DNA of 33,951 nucleotides from an uncultured Bacteroidales bacterium (GTDB taxonomy: Bacteria > Bacteroidota > Bacteroidia > Bacteroidales > FEN-979), in the NCBI GenBank assembly GCA_903945175.1, contig CAJAUM010000041.1, positions 1-33,951 of the forward strand. The letters run 5' to 3'. Under the pieces are notes generated by a model. The model was not told where the DNA came from. It worked only from the letters and a program-made list of their open reading frames with translations, and ran no database searches. Position numbers and translations under genes: made by a program. Shown here piece by piece: positions 1-8,611 of the stretch. Within the stretch, counting starts at the first letter, position 1; the number at the start of each line of letters is the position of its first letter.

Positions 1-2
1 TG

Positions 3-170
3 ATGTCGGATATAAAGTTCATGCATGACCGCAAGATCCCGACACATTACGAAATCATTCCGGAGGACAAGCCAACCCAGAAAACCATCGTGAAGATGCT
101 TAATGCAAAATTCAATATCCCGCTGCAGGATGTCTTTTTCTCGCAGCAAAACATGAAAAGCCTTAAATAA
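3..170 (+). CDS. LolA-like outer membrane lipoprotein-sorting protein, C-terminal end (partial)
   Basis: An open frame runs in from the left edge and stops at 168-170. The visible ~55 residues include KIPTHYEIIPED, KPTQKTIVKMLNAKFNIP and the tail DVFFSQQNMKSLK. The pattern 'K-T-hydrophobic ... D..FS..NMK' is characteristic, from memory, of the C-terminus of periplasmic outer-membrane lipoprotein-sorting (LolA-like) proteins, which in many bacteria are encoded just before paired FtsX permeases. Here two such permeases and their ATPase follow, the first starting 6 nt after the stop, so the four genes look like one operon. The N-terminus, signal peptide and most of the fold lie outside the window. 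Family assignment rests on a short tail plus context. Confidence 0.6.
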   Translation: MSDIKFMHDRKIPTHYEIIPEDKPTQKTIVKMLNAKFNIPLQDVFFSQQNMKSLK

Positions 171-176
171 CCATCC

Positions 177-1397
177 ATGGAGGTGATCCGGATAGCCTGG
201 CGGAACCTTTGGCGCAACAAGCGTCGTACACTTATTACAGTGGCTTCGGTATTTTTTGCCATTTGGTTTGCCCTGATCATGCGCGCTTTCCAGCTGGGCA
301 GCTACGTCCTGATGGTGAACAACATCGTGCATGCTTATTCGGGCTATTTCCAGGTGCATGCCAGGGGTTACTGGGGAGACCAGGTGCTGAATAACGCCTT
401 CGTTTATACCCCGGAACTGGAACAAAAACTGAACGCAACAAAGGATTCAGGCGGGTATACACCGCGATTGGAATCCTTTGCCCTTGCCTCTTACGGAATG
501 CAGACCAAAGGAGTGATGGTCAACGGCGTGGACCCGGAGGCTGAAAACGGACTTACCTCCTTACGAAAAAAAATGGTGAAGGGCAACTATCTCGAACCGG
601 GGGATGAAGGAGCCCTTGTGAGCCAACGATTGGCAGGCTACCTGCGGATCGGGATAGGCGACACGCTGGTGATCATCGGGCAGGGATATCATGGGGCCAG
701 CGCTGCCGGGGTATTTCCGGTGAGAGGAATTGTAAAGTTTCCCTCACCCGATCTCGACAGCCGGTTGATCTACCTTAGCCTGCCTGCAGCCCGAAGTCTC
801 TTCAGCGCCGACGGTATGGTCACCTCCATTGCCTTTAACGTGACTGATCCCAAGGCATATAAGGAGGTGGCTGCTCCGCTTAGAAAACAGCTCGATCCAT
901 CAGAATATGAAGTAATGACCTGGGATGAGATGATGCCCGATGTAGTGCAGCAGATCAGTGCCGACAGCGCCTCGGGGCTGATCATGTTAGGGATCCTCTA
1001 TATGATCGTCGGGTTTGGCATCTTCGGCACCATGCTGATGATGCTGAATGAACGCACCAGGGAATTCGGGATGATGATCGCCATCGGGATGCAGAAGGGC
1101 CAGTTGATATTGGTGCTGGTAACCGAGACCCTGTTTCTTGGATTGCTTGGAATTGCAGCAGGGTTAGCCGCCGCCATCCCCCCAATCTATTACTTTTATA
1201 TTCACCCCATCCCGCTCACAGGCAAGCTGGCTGAATCAACAGAACAGATGGGTTTCGAAGCCCTGATGCCCACGGCATGGGAGCCATCCTACTTCATTGC
1301 GCAGTCTTCAGTTGTGCTCATGATCATCCTTGCAGTGATGCTTTTGCCTGTGATGCGCATCCGGAGGCTTAAAGTTATGAATGCCATGCGTCATTAA
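177..1397 (+). CDS. ABC transporter permease, FtsX/MacB-type
   Basis: A 406-residue inner-membrane permease. It begins with the basic motif AWRNLWRNKRRT followed by transmembrane segment 1 (about residues 19-42). A long periplasmic MacB_PCD-like domain follows (about 45-260), then three clustered C-terminal hydrophobic segments (about 262-285, 310-335 and 375-395). The FtsX signature around the second segment is visible as FGTMLMMLNERTREFGMM. Such proteins do not move solutes across the membrane but transmit ATP-driven force, typically to extract lipoproteins or to export lipids or peptides. It starts 6 nt after the LolA-like gene and is followed within 10 nt by a second permease, so the pair probably forms a heterodimer served by the ATPase at 2643. 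The substrate cannot be read from the sequence. Confidence 0.9.
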   Translation: MEVIRIAWRNLWRNKRRTLITVASVFFAIWFALIMRAFQLGSYVLMVNNIVHAYSGYFQVHARGYWGDQVLNNAFVYTPELEQKLNATKDSGGYTPRLESFALASYGMQTKGVMVNGVDPEAENGLTSLRKKMVKGNYLEPGDEGALVSQRLAGYLRIGIGDTLVIIGQGYHGASAAGVFPVRGIVKFPSPDLDSRLIYLSLPAARSLFSADGMVTSIAFNVTDPKAYKEVAAPLRKQLDPSEYEVMTWDEMMPDVVQQISADSASGLIMLGILYMIVGFGIFGTMLMMLNERTREFGMMIAIGMQKGQLILVLVTETLFLGLLGIAAGLAAAIPPIYYFYIHPIPLTGKLAESTEQMGFEALMPTAWEPSYFIAQSSVVLMIILAVMLLPVMRIRRLKVMNAMRH

Positions 1398-1406
1398 TGA
1401 ACTGTT

Positions 1407-2633
1407 ATGATCTGGATCATTGCCTGGAAGAACATATGGAGAAACAAGATGCGCAGCCTCGTTGTGGTAATGGCTGTTGCGCTCGGTTTGCTTGGAGGGA
1501 TATTCTCTTCCGCAGTGTTTAAAGGAGCCAGCGACCAGCGGGTAAGGGAGGCTGTGAGCCGCGAGACATCTCATATACAGATTCACAATAGAGCATACAC
1601 CGAAGACAACGAAGTGCAGTATGTTATTGACGGCGACCGGGAAAAGCTGGAAGCAGTGCTCGATACCATCAAAGCGATCGGGGCATGGTCGGCCCGGGTG
1701 AAGTTCATGGCCATGGCCGGCAGCGCCAATGCCGGAACCGGCGTCATGGTGGTGGGCATGGACCCCGAAAAGGAGAAACAGGTCACAGAGATATATTCGC
1801 TAATAAACGATACATGCGGAAGCTGGTTCAGCCAGTGCAAAGGGACCCCGGTGGTGGTGGGAAGGGCCCTGGCGAAAAAGCTCAAGGTACGCCTTCACTC
1901 CAAGATCGTGCTGACCTTCCAGGATATGCAGGGAAATCTGACCGGCGGCGCCTTCAGGATATGCGGAATCTACCGGACCAGCAACTCTGTGTTTGATGAG
2001 ATGAACATCTTTGTGAACCGCGATGATATTATTCCCCTTTTAAATGCCGGTCCCGGTACCTGCCACGAAATTGCGATCCGCATGACTGATGCCGGAAAGA
2101 TTGATGCGGTGCAGAAAACACTTAAAGGACTTTTTCCTGCACTGCTTGTAAAGAACTGGAAAGAGATCGATCAGCTGACGGGCATGATGAATGACATAAT
2201 GGACCTGTATCTCTATATTTTCATGGGTATCATCATGCTGGCCCTGGGATTCGGTATTGTCAACACCATGCTGATGGCAATCCTGGAACGCACCAGGGAA
2301 CTGGGGATGCTTGCTGCGATCGGAATGAACAAACGGAAGATCTTTTTCCTGATCATGCTCGAGTCGGTTTTCCTTTCGCTTACCGGCGGGATCATCGGAA
2401 TCATCATGGGAACTTTACTCACTTTGTACACCCGCCATACCGGAATCAACCTCGGATCGTTAGCCGAGGGATTTGAGAAGATAGGGTACAACCCCATGCT
2501 CTATCCTTCGCTTGACGTCATTTTTTTCATCAATCTCACCCTGATGGTGATCGCCACGGGGATACTGGCTGCGATTTATCCGGCCAGGCGTGCCCTTAAA
2601 CTGAGACCTGCAGAGGCCATCCGCAACGAATAA
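1407..2633 (+). CDS. ABC transporter permease, FtsX/MacB-type (second subunit)
   Basis: A 408-residue paralogue of the upstream permease with the same plan: AWKNIWRNKMRSL at the N-terminus, one transmembrane helix (about residues 15-35), a periplasmic domain to about 265, and three C-terminal helices with the FtsX signature NTMLMAILERTRELGML. The gene starts 9 nt after the previous stop and ends 9 nt before the ATPase, consistent with one transcript and a 1:1:2 complex. The C-terminal tail AAIYPARRALKLRPAEAIRNE is the usual end of MacB/LolC/E-type permeases. With a LolA-like protein upstream, a role in lipoprotein or lipid traffic to the outer membrane is plausible, but a peptide-export role is not excluded. 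Confidence 0.9.
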   Translation: MIWIIAWKNIWRNKMRSLVVVMAVALGLLGGIFSSAVFKGASDQRVREAVSRETSHIQIHNRAYTEDNEVQYVIDGDREKLEAVLDTIKAIGAWSARVKFMAMAGSANAGTGVMVVGMDPEKEKQVTEIYSLINDTCGSWFSQCKGTPVVVGRALAKKLKVRLHSKIVLTFQDMQGNLTGGAFRICGIYRTSNSVFDEMNIFVNRDDIIPLLNAGPGTCHEIAIRMTDAGKIDAVQKTLKGLFPALLVKNWKEIDQLTGMMNDIMDLYLYIFMGIIMLALGFGIVNTMLMAILERTRELGMLAAIGMNKRKIFFLIMLESVFLSLTGGIIGIIMGTLLTLYTRHTGINLGSLAEGFEKIGYNPMLYPSLDVIFFINLTLMVIATGILAAIYPARRALKLRPAEAIRNE

Positions 2634-2642
2634 ACCTGTGTT

Positions 2643-3341
2643 ATGAGCATCATTTCTATAGAAAACCTTGTAAAGTGCTACCACGATTCGGCCGTGGAGG
2701 TGCATGCCCTGAACGGGATCAACCTTGCGTTTGAACAGGGCGAATTCACCGCCATTGTCGGTCCTTCGGGATCGGGAAAAACCACCTTGCTCAACATGAT
2801 CGGCGGACTCGATAAGCCCGACAGCGGAACTATCATGATCGGGGAGGAAGACATCACAAAACTCGGCAGCCGCAAGCTGATCGACTTCAGGCTGCACAAC
2901 ATCGGCTTCGTGTTCCAGTCGTATAACCTTATTCCTGTTCTAACGGCACTGGAGAATGTGGAGTTCATCATGCACCTGCAGAAAGTACCCAAAGATAAGC
3001 GCCTGAAGCGGGCCAATGAGCTGCTCGAAGCAGTAGGACTGGGTGAACGCATCCACAGCCGCCCATCGAAACTCTCAGGCGGACAGCAGCAGCGCGTTGC
3101 GGTGGCCCGTGCCCTTGCATCAAGACCCCGCTTTATCCTGGCCGATGAACCCACGGCCAACCTTGATTCCGTATCCACCCGGAATCTTTTGGATATCATG
3201 GAAAAGCTGAATCACGAAGAACATATTACGTTCATCTTCTCCACGCATGACAAAAGGGTGGTTGACAAGGCGCACAGGGTTATTGTCCTGGAGGATGGAA
3301 AGGTCGTGAAGAACGAAGAAACAGGGCATCACAATATTTAA
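2643..3341 (+). CDS. ABC transporter ATP-binding protein, LolD/MacB type
   Basis: A 232-residue cytoplasmic ATPase. Walker [10 protein letters not shown] lies at residues 40-48, the Q-loop at FQSYNLIPV (~91-99), the signature [10 protein letters not shown] at 144-153, Walker B FILADEPT at 164-171 with catalytic Glu169, and the switch histidine in STHD (~200). Sequence and size match the LolD/MacB/FtsE class that powers FtsX-like permeases. It closes the operon 9 nt after the second permease. An A+T-rich hairpin overlaps its stop codon and probably ends the transcript. Confidence 0.93.
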   Translation: MSIISIENLVKCYHDSAVEVHALNGINLAFEQGEFTAIVGPSGSGKTTLLNMIGGLDKPDSGTIMIGEEDITKLGSRKLIDFRLHNIGFVFQSYNLIPVLTALENVEFIMHLQKVPKDKRLKRANELLEAVGLGERIHSRPSKLSGGQQQRVAVARALASRPRFILADEPTANLDSVSTRNLLDIMEKLNHEEHITFIFSTHDKRVVDKAHRVIVLEDGKVVKNEETGHHNI

Positions 3342-3376
3342 AATATTGATCTATAGGTAATTATCAATATTTTTCT
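3340..3376 (+). terminator. A+T-rich hairpin with short T run after the ABC operon
   Basis: An 11-bp perfect stem (3340-3350 with 3363-3373, core AAATATTGAT/ATCAATATTT) with a 12-nt loop overlaps the stop codon and runs into TTTT. It looks like a weak intrinsic terminator. The stem has few G-C pairs, so efficiency is uncertain. Confidence 0.45.
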
Positions 3377-3397
3377 TATTTGTTTAACCTAAAGTCG

Positions 3398-3405
3398 TAT
3401 TTTTG
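3398..3405 (+). promoter_or_regulatory. Bacteroidota -7 element before etfB
   Basis: TATTTTTG at 3398-3405 matches the Bacteroidota -7 consensus TAnnTTTG exactly. A TTTG at 3379-3382 could be the -33 element, although the 15-nt spacer is shorter than usual. The start codon follows about 65 nt downstream. This is the only obvious promoter for the etfB-etfA-acyl-CoA dehydrogenase run. Confidence 0.55.
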
Positions 3406-3470
3406 CGCGCCTGATCTTTTGTCAGGAAACGGAATATAAACTTATCTAGTTGTAACCTGGTCTATTCTTT

Positions 3471-4343
3471 ATGAGATTCAGAATAATAGTTCTTGCCAAG
3501 CAGGTGCCCGATACAAGGAATGTTGGCAAGGATGCCATGAAAGCCGATGGCACTGTGAACAGGGCAGCCTTGCCTGCCATTTTCAACCCGGAGGATCTTC
3601 ATGCGCTGGAGCAGGCCCTGAGTATAAAGGACAAGATTCCCTATGCTGAAGTGATCCTGCTTACCATGGGCCCCACCCGAGCAGCCGAAATCATACGCGA
3701 GGCCATGTACCGGGGCGCTGATCATGGCTTCCTGATTACGGATCGCAAGTTCGCCGGATCGGATACCCTGGCCACTTCATATGCCTTATCACTTGCCGTG
3801 AAAAAATTAGCGCCCTACCATCTGGTTATTTCCGGGCGTCAGGCCATCGATGGCGACACTGCCCAGGTTGGCCCGCAGACAGCCGAGAAACTCGGTATCC
3901 CCCAGATAACCTATGCGGAAGAGATTCTTTCGCTCGATGCCAAGAAGATCATCGTCAAACGCAGGCTTGAACGGGGAGTGGAAGTGGTGAACTCGACCCT
4001 GCCGGCCCTCATCACGGTGCACAGTTCAGCACCGCCTTGCCGCCAGCGTATCGGCAAACTGCTGATGAAATACAAGCATGCACGCACTGTGACAGAGCTG
4101 CAGAATGAAACCAAGGACTACACTGAACTCTATAATGAACGACCCTATCTGCTCATTGAGGAATGGTCGGCCGAAGACCTGCAAGCGAATCCCGAAAGCC
4201 TTGGACTGTCGGGATCTCCAACAAAGGTGAAAAAAATCGAAAATGTGGTATTTCAACACAAAGAATCGAAAATCCTCGGCAATTCCGATAAGGATATCGA
4301 AAAACTGATGCAAACCCTTATCAGCAGCCACATCATCGGGTAA
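3471..4343 (+). CDS. etfB: Electron transfer flavoprotein, beta subunit
   Basis: A 290-residue small ETF subunit; with the alpha subunit it carries electrons from acyl-CoA dehydrogenases to the quinone pool through ETF:quinone oxidoreductase. The N-terminus RIIVLAKQVPDTRN and the AMP-binding region around VISGRQAIDGDTAQVGPQTA (about residues 119-138) are family hallmarks, as is the recognition-loop region ERGVEVVNSTLPALITV. The length fits the somewhat longer Bacteroidota ETF-beta form. It is the first gene of a three-gene unit; etfA follows after 33 nt and the acyl-CoA dehydrogenase after that. Confidence 0.95.
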   Translation: MRFRIIVLAKQVPDTRNVGKDAMKADGTVNRAALPAIFNPEDLHALEQALSIKDKIPYAEVILLTMGPTRAAEIIREAMYRGADHGFLITDRKFAGSDTLATSYALSLAVKKLAPYHLVISGRQAIDGDTAQVGPQTAEKLGIPQITYAEEILSLDAKKIIVKRRLERGVEVVNSTLPALITVHSSAPPCRQRIGKLLMKYKHARTVTELQNETKDYTELYNERPYLLIEEWSAEDLQANPESLGLSGSPTKVKKIENVVFQHKESKILGNSDKDIEKLMQTLISSHIIG

Positions 4344-4376
4344 TCAAATTAAATAAAAACAGAAAATCAGAATCCT

Positions 4377-5399
4377 GTGAACAATATATTTGTTTATTGC
4401 GAAGTAACCGAAGAACGGTCGATTGCCGATGTAAGCCTTGAGCTGCTGTCGAAAGGCAGAAAGTTGGCTGACGATCTGAAAGTTAAACTCGAGGCCGTTG
4501 TAATCGGGCACAAGGTCGCTAAGCCGGAAGTCCTGCTCTATCCGTTTGGCGTGGATGTGATCCATTACGCCGACGATGAAAAATTATTTCCTTACACCAC
4601 ACTTCCGCATGCGACCGTTATCATTGACCTTTTTAAAAAAGAGCGGCCTGAAATCGTGCTTTTTGGAGCCACCAGCATAGGCCGCGACCTTGCTCCGCGG
4701 GTGGCATCGGCGCTCCGCTGCGGCCTCACAGCCGACTGCACCAGCCTGGAAATCGGCGACCATTTCGAAAACAAAACCCAGATCGAATACAAGAACCTGC
4801 TTTACCAGATCAGGCCTGCATTTGGTGGCAACATCATTGCCACGATCATCAACCCCGAAACAAGGCCGCAGATGGCCACCGTACGCGAGGGGGTGATGAA
4901 GAAGGAAGTCTACTCTGTGAAATACAAGGGAAAGCTCAATAAAATTGACGCCAAAAGCATCCTGAAAGACGACGATTTCGCCGTGACCATCATCGAGCAG
5001 CACCTGGAGAAGAGCAGGATCGATATCAAGAATGCACAGGTGATCATAGCCGGAGGGTACGGGGTAGGTTCGAAGGAGAATTTTCAACTGCTGTTCGACC
5101 TGGCTGAGATCCTGGGTGCTCAGGTGGGTGCTTCGCGTGCCGCCGTGGATGCAGGGTTTGTCGAACATGAGCGCCAGGTAGGGCAGACGGGAGTCACCGT
5201 AAGGCCAAAACTTTACATTGCCTGCGGCATTTCAGGAGCTGTACAGCATCGCGCCGGCATGGATCAGTCGGCCCAGATCATTTCGATTAATACCGATATG
5301 GATGCTCCGATTAACAAGATCGCCGATTACACCATCGTTGGAAACGTAGCCGATGTAATTCCCAGGATGATCAAGTATTACAAGAAAAACTCGAAGTAA
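4377..5399 (+). CDS. etfA: Electron transfer flavoprotein, alpha subunit
   Basis: A 340-residue large ETF subunit that binds the redox-active FAD. The N-terminal domain (about 1-200) pairs with EtfB. The C-terminal FAD domain is clear: AGGYGVGSKENFQLLFDLAE (about 221-240), then GQTGVTVRPKLYIACGISGA and a downstream SINTDMDAPI segment, which hold the flavin. The start is a GTG at 4377; no in-frame ATG gives a complete N-terminus, and the first residues NNIFVYCEVTE align with the usual ETF-alpha start. It sits 33 nt after etfB and 8 nt before the acyl-CoA dehydrogenase, so the three are almost certainly co-transcribed. Confidence 0.95.
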   Translation: MNNIFVYCEVTEERSIADVSLELLSKGRKLADDLKVKLEAVVIGHKVAKPEVLLYPFGVDVIHYADDEKLFPYTTLPHATVIIDLFKKERPEIVLFGATSIGRDLAPRVASALRCGLTADCTSLEIGDHFENKTQIEYKNLLYQIRPAFGGNIIATIINPETRPQMATVREGVMKKEVYSVKYKGKLNKIDAKSILKDDDFAVTIIEQHLEKSRIDIKNAQVIIAGGYGVGSKENFQLLFDLAEILGAQVGASRAAVDAGFVEHERQVGQTGVTVRPKLYIACGISGAVQHRAGMDQSAQIISINTDMDAPINKIADYTIVGNVADVIPRMIKYYKKNSK

Positions 5400-5407
5400 A
5401 AACAGTC

Positions 5408-7111
5408 ATGGAAAATTTCTATACCGACAATCCCCATCTCAGGTTTCACCTTACCCATCCCCTGATGGCCAGGATCGTGAAACTGAAGGAGTCTGATTAT
5501 ACCCAGAAAGACAAATTCGATTTCGCCCCGCTCGATTTCGAAGATGCGATCGACAGTTACGAAAAATTAATGGAGATCATCGGAGAGATCAGCGGTGGGA
5601 TCATTGCCCCGAATGCTGAATCTGTCGACAAAGAGGGCGCTCAGTTGGTGAACAACGAGGTGAAGTATGCCCGTGGAACCCAGCAGAACCATGAAGCAAT
5701 GGTAAAGGCAGGACTGGTAGGATTTTCGCTTCCCCGGGAATACGACGGGTTGAATATGCCTCATGTCCCTTATGTTATGTCGGGTGAAATCGTTTCACGC
5801 GCCGATGCAGGATTTGCGAATATCTGGGGGCTGCAGGATTGTGCAGAAACAATCCTGGAGTTTGCATCCGATGAGCTGAAGGCCGAATTCCTGCCTCGTT
5901 TCAACAAAGGTGATACAGCGGCCATGGATTTAACTGAACCCGATGCAGGTTCTGACCTCCAGGCAGTTCAGCTGAAAGCAACCTATGACACGCACAAGCA
6001 CTGCTGGTTGCTCGACGGTGTAAAACGTTTTATTACCAACGGCGATGCCGACATTTCACTGGTCCTTGCACGCTCTGAAGAGGGAACCACCGATGCACGC
6101 GGGCTTTCGCTGTTTATTTATGACCGCAAGGACAATGCCGTGACGGTTAGGCGCATTGAAAACAAGCTTGGGATCAAAGGATCTCCAACCTGCGAACTGG
6201 TATTCCGCCAGGCACCTGCAAAACTCATCGGCGATACCAAACTTGGACTCATTAAGTATGTTATGTCGCTGATGAACTCAGCCCGCCTTGGTGTTGGTTC
6301 ACAGTCAGTCGGCCTTGCCGAGGCTGCTTACCGCGAAGCATACAAATATGCAACCGAGCGTGAACAGTTTGGAAAATCGATCATCAAGTACCCGGCCGTT
6401 TACGAGATGCTCACCAACATGAAGGTAAAGATCGATGGGATGCGCTCGCTGCTTTACGAAACGGCACGTTACGTCGACCTTTACAAAGGCTACAATTTTG
6501 CATTCAGGGAGCGCAAGCCCGAGACTGACGAACGCCAGGAAGCCAAATATTATCAGAAGCTTGCCGACATGTTCACCCCGCTCCTGAAACTTTATACCAG
6601 CGAGGGTTGCAACCAGATCGCGTATGATGCCATCCAGATTTTCGGGGGTACAGGTTATATGAAAGATTTCCCGATCGAAAGGATTTACCGTGATGCACGA
6701 ATCACCACGATTTATGAAGGTACCACGCAGTTGCAGGTGGTGGCTGCCATCCGTTATGTAGGGAATGGCGGTTATCTTTCGGCTATGCGCGAAAGGGCTG
6801 CACTCCCGGTGAAACGTGAACTGGAATATCTCAGGAATTCGCTTGAAAAAATGACCGATCAGTTCGCCAAGACCGTCGAGAAGATCAATGAATACAGCGA
6901 TAACGAGTATTTCGATTTTCACTCGCGCAGGCTGGTCGAGATGGCCGCAAACATCCTGATTGGATACCTGTTGCTGTATGATGCCAACCGCAGCGATGAA
7001 TATACCATGAGTGCCGATATCTTTATCCGCAGAGGCCGCGCTGAGAATGTCGCCACAGTCAGTTTTATCAACAACTGCCACCCGAAAGAGGTAAACGATT
7101 ACAAGCTATAA
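5408..7111 (+). CDS. Acyl-CoA dehydrogenase
   Basis: A 567-residue FAD enzyme for the first oxidation step of fatty-acid beta-oxidation. An N-terminal helical domain is followed by the central beta domain with MDLTEPDAGSDLQAV (around residue 177), then the C-terminal helical domain ending in FGGTGYMKDFPIERIYRDAR and IYEGTTQLQ. The Glu in the last motif (about residue 437) is the expected catalytic base. About 120 extra residues follow the usual end of the fold, giving a length well above the ~380-400 residues of simple acyl-CoA dehydrogenases; such C-terminal extensions occur in several bacterial long forms. The adjacent etfBA genes supply its electron acceptor. Chain-length preference cannot be told from sequence. 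Confidence 0.93.
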   Translation: MENFYTDNPHLRFHLTHPLMARIVKLKESDYTQKDKFDFAPLDFEDAIDSYEKLMEIIGEISGGIIAPNAESVDKEGAQLVNNEVKYARGTQQNHEAMVKAGLVGFSLPREYDGLNMPHVPYVMSGEIVSRADAGFANIWGLQDCAETILEFASDELKAEFLPRFNKGDTAAMDLTEPDAGSDLQAVQLKATYDTHKHCWLLDGVKRFITNGDADISLVLARSEEGTTDARGLSLFIYDRKDNAVTVRRIENKLGIKGSPTCELVFRQAPAKLIGDTKLGLIKYVMSLMNSARLGVGSQSVGLAEAAYREAYKYATEREQFGKSIIKYPAVYEMLTNMKVKIDGMRSLLYETARYVDLYKGYNFAFRERKPETDERQEAKYYQKLADMFTPLLKLYTSEGCNQIAYDAIQIFGGTGYMKDFPIERIYRDARITTIYEGTTQLQVVAAIRYVGNGGYLSAMRERAALPVKRELEYLRNSLEKMTDQFAKTVEKINEYSDNEYFDFHSRRLVEMAANILIGYLLLYDANRSDEYTMSADIFIRRGRAENVATVSFINNCHPKEVNDYKL

Positions 7112-7216
7112 CCGGTGCAAACAAACTAATTCGTTGCAGTTTTATTCTGCACCTATAGCATCTATTGAATTCCATGAATGAAGCATTCTTCATATCCAGC
7201 CTGACATGAATTGTGT

Positions 7217-8176
7217 TTAGTAGACCTTGCTCAGGTAATCACCTTTTCTGAACACGATTGCCGCTTCAATTCCATGATGATCGGAAAGATATTCAGTTCC
7301 TTTTCCCCACCTGAATTTTAAGACCGCCACCCTGCGGCTGATCCACTGGATTACATTTGAATTCCGCGTAAGAATGTAATCAATCATTCGGGGATTGGCA
7401 GGTGTCGTTTTAAAGGCATCATTTGTTTCATCATTAAAAGTGATCTTCATCTTCCCGGAAATCGCTCCATCTTCTGCGTTCAGAATGGTCAACATCCCTT
7501 CATAGTTCTCCACTTTTTTTTCATCAATGTTAAAATCGCCACAAATGATCTGAGGCGTTCTCATGTCTGAAAATGGAAAGATCAGATTTTCGAAAATTTC
7601 TTCAAGTTGTTGGTTCCTGATGGCTTGTGGGTAATCATCGTCCTGCAAATGAGTTGCAATCAATTGAAAAGACCTGTTTTGAAATTGTCCTTCAAATAAA
7701 ACGGCCCCTTTCCTTGCAAAGGAATCAAATCCGGCCGATGCAGTGAATTCGATCTCCTTCTTTTTCTCTAATGCAACTTTACTTAATATCCAGATCCCGC
7801 TATTGAACTTCAATGAAAAAGATGATCCGTTCGCCGGTCCATAGGCAAAAGGATATTGATGGTGCAAGGCCTGGTTAATAACAGCACGCGAATGAGCGGT
7901 AAAGGCTTCCTGGAAAACAATTATATCATAATCACATGACGTCAGTGCATTTGCGATTGCCTCTGCCCGATCATCCTTTTCTTTAAAAAGATCGAGGACA
8001 GGTAACATTCCAATGTTCCAGGAAAGAATTTTTAATCGGGTCGGATTGGAGGCAATTGTGTCCATCGTTAAACTATCATTCATGTTCATTTGATTCCCAT
8101 AGACGGACAACCCGCTCATAGTCAAAAGGCAATTAGTTAGCAGTATTTTGATTGTTCGGTTTGACACTTTTTTCAT
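7217..8176 (-). CDS. Exported sphingomyelinase C-like phosphodiesterase (endonuclease/exonuclease/phosphatase fold)
   Basis: A 319-residue protein with a basic N-terminus and hydrophobic stretch (residues 9-27) that looks like a signal peptide. The EEP metal site is complete: SWNIGMLP (Asn54), IIVFQEAF (Glu90), IATHLQDDD (His176), ICGDFNID (Asp214, Asn216) and LSDHHGIEA (Asp299, His300). Spacing and side motifs such as GFDSFARKGAVLFE and RNQQLEEI resemble bacterial sphingomyelinase C (Smc/beta-toxin) more than DNA-repair EEP members. The likely reaction is hydrolysis of a phosphodiester lipid head group, perhaps sphingomyelin or a sphingolipid/phospholipid of the cell itself. It is transcribed away from an array of 11-bp-spaced TTAAC boxes, suggesting control by the PhoB-like regulator at 16074. 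Substrate is inferred. Confidence 0.8.
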   Translation of the reverse strand: MKKVSNRTIKILLTNCLLTMSGLSVYGNQMNMNDSLTMDTIASNPTRLKILSWNIGMLPVLDLFKEKDDRAEAIANALTSCDYDIIVFQEAFTAHSRAVINQALHHQYPFAYGPANGSSFSLKFNSGIWILSKVALEKKKEIEFTASAGFDSFARKGAVLFEGQFQNRSFQLIATHLQDDDYPQAIRNQQLEEIFENLIFPFSDMRTPQIICGDFNIDEKKVENYEGMLTILNAEDGAISGKMKITFNDETNDAFKTTPANPRMIDYILTRNSNVIQWISRRVAVLKFRWGKGTEYLSDHHGIEAAIVFRKGDYLSKVY

Positions 8177-8238
8177 TTTGCTGAATTAGATCAGTACAAC
8201 AATGCGGAGTTATGTACAAAGGGAAAAATACCATATGG

Positions 8239-8327
8239 CAAAGATCATATCAATATGTCTTTTGGATGTTAAAGAATTGTCAATTAATGATTAATTAAAG
8301 ATTAATATAAGATTAACAATTTATTAA
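8239..8327 (-). promoter_or_regulatory. Promoter with 11-bp direct-repeat operator for the phosphodiesterase gene
   Basis: Read on the minus strand, boxes TTAAT, TTAAT, TTAAT, TTAAT, TTGAC and TTAAC occur at exact 11-bp steps (plus-strand positions 8323, 8312, 8301, 8290, 8279, 8268). The proximal TTAACA (8272-8267) is followed by exactly 20 nt and then GATCTTTG (8246-8239), a near match to TAnnTTTG. The same array serves the divergent gene at 8384. An 11-bp direct-repeat period is the known geometry of Pho-box-type sites of the PhoB/OmpR family. Confidence 0.65.
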
Positions 8328-8357
8328 CTTTCAATCTGATAGCAATCGCTACCTTGC
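8269..8357 (+). promoter_or_regulatory. Promoter with 11-bp direct-repeat operator for the small membrane protein gene
   Basis: Boxes on the plus strand start at 8269 (TTAAA), 8280 (TCAAT), 8291 (TTAAT), 8302 (TTAAT), 8313 (TTAAC) and 8324 (TTAAC), every 11 bp. After the last TTAACT come 20 nt and then TACCTTGC (8350-8357) as -7 element. The start codon is at 8384. Because the boxes are partly palindromic, the same DNA also forms the minus-strand array driving the phosphodiesterase. Confidence 0.65.
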
Positions 8358-8383
8358 TTTCTTATAATTGAAAGTCAACTGGG

Positions 8384-8611
8384 ATGAATTCAAAATTTTT
8401 ACGAATCCTTGGTATTTCTTTGATCATATTTTCCTGGATCCTTTGGGGAGCAATCTTATTGCTGCCTTTCTGCAAACTAACGTTGACCCAATATGCAATT
8501 GTCTATCCAGTTATACTCGTCTCAACCAATATCTTCTGGATCGGAGCAGCACTGGTTGGAAAGGAGTTTGTCCGGAAATTCAATATCCTGCGAAGGTTGA
8601 AATCTGAATGA
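8384..8611 (+). CDS. Small two-helix membrane protein (transporter-suffix-like)
   Basis: A 75-residue protein with two predicted transmembrane helices (about residues 8-27 and 36-57), the motif FWIGAALVGKEFVRKF between helix 2 and the tail, and a basic C-terminus RRLKSE. The pattern ...SWILWGAILLLPF...FWIG..LVGKE resembles small stand-alone membrane proteins annotated as 'transporter suffix domain' proteins; I recall this family only loosely. The chosen ATG is 27 nt after the -7 element of an 11-bp-repeat promoter, so the gene belongs to the putative regulon of the PhoB-like regulator. An overlapping frame (8368-8607) has no family features and was discarded. Confidence 0.7.
   Translation: MNSKFLRILGISLIIFSWILWGAILLLPFCKLTLTQYAIVYPVILVSTNIFWIGAALVGKEFVRKFNILRRLKSE

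Noticed and set aside
7112-7216. Small competing inverted repeats between the acyl-CoA dehydrogenase and phosphodiesterase genes
   Set aside because: Stems are only 5-6 bp and no T run follows, so a terminator cannot be claimed.
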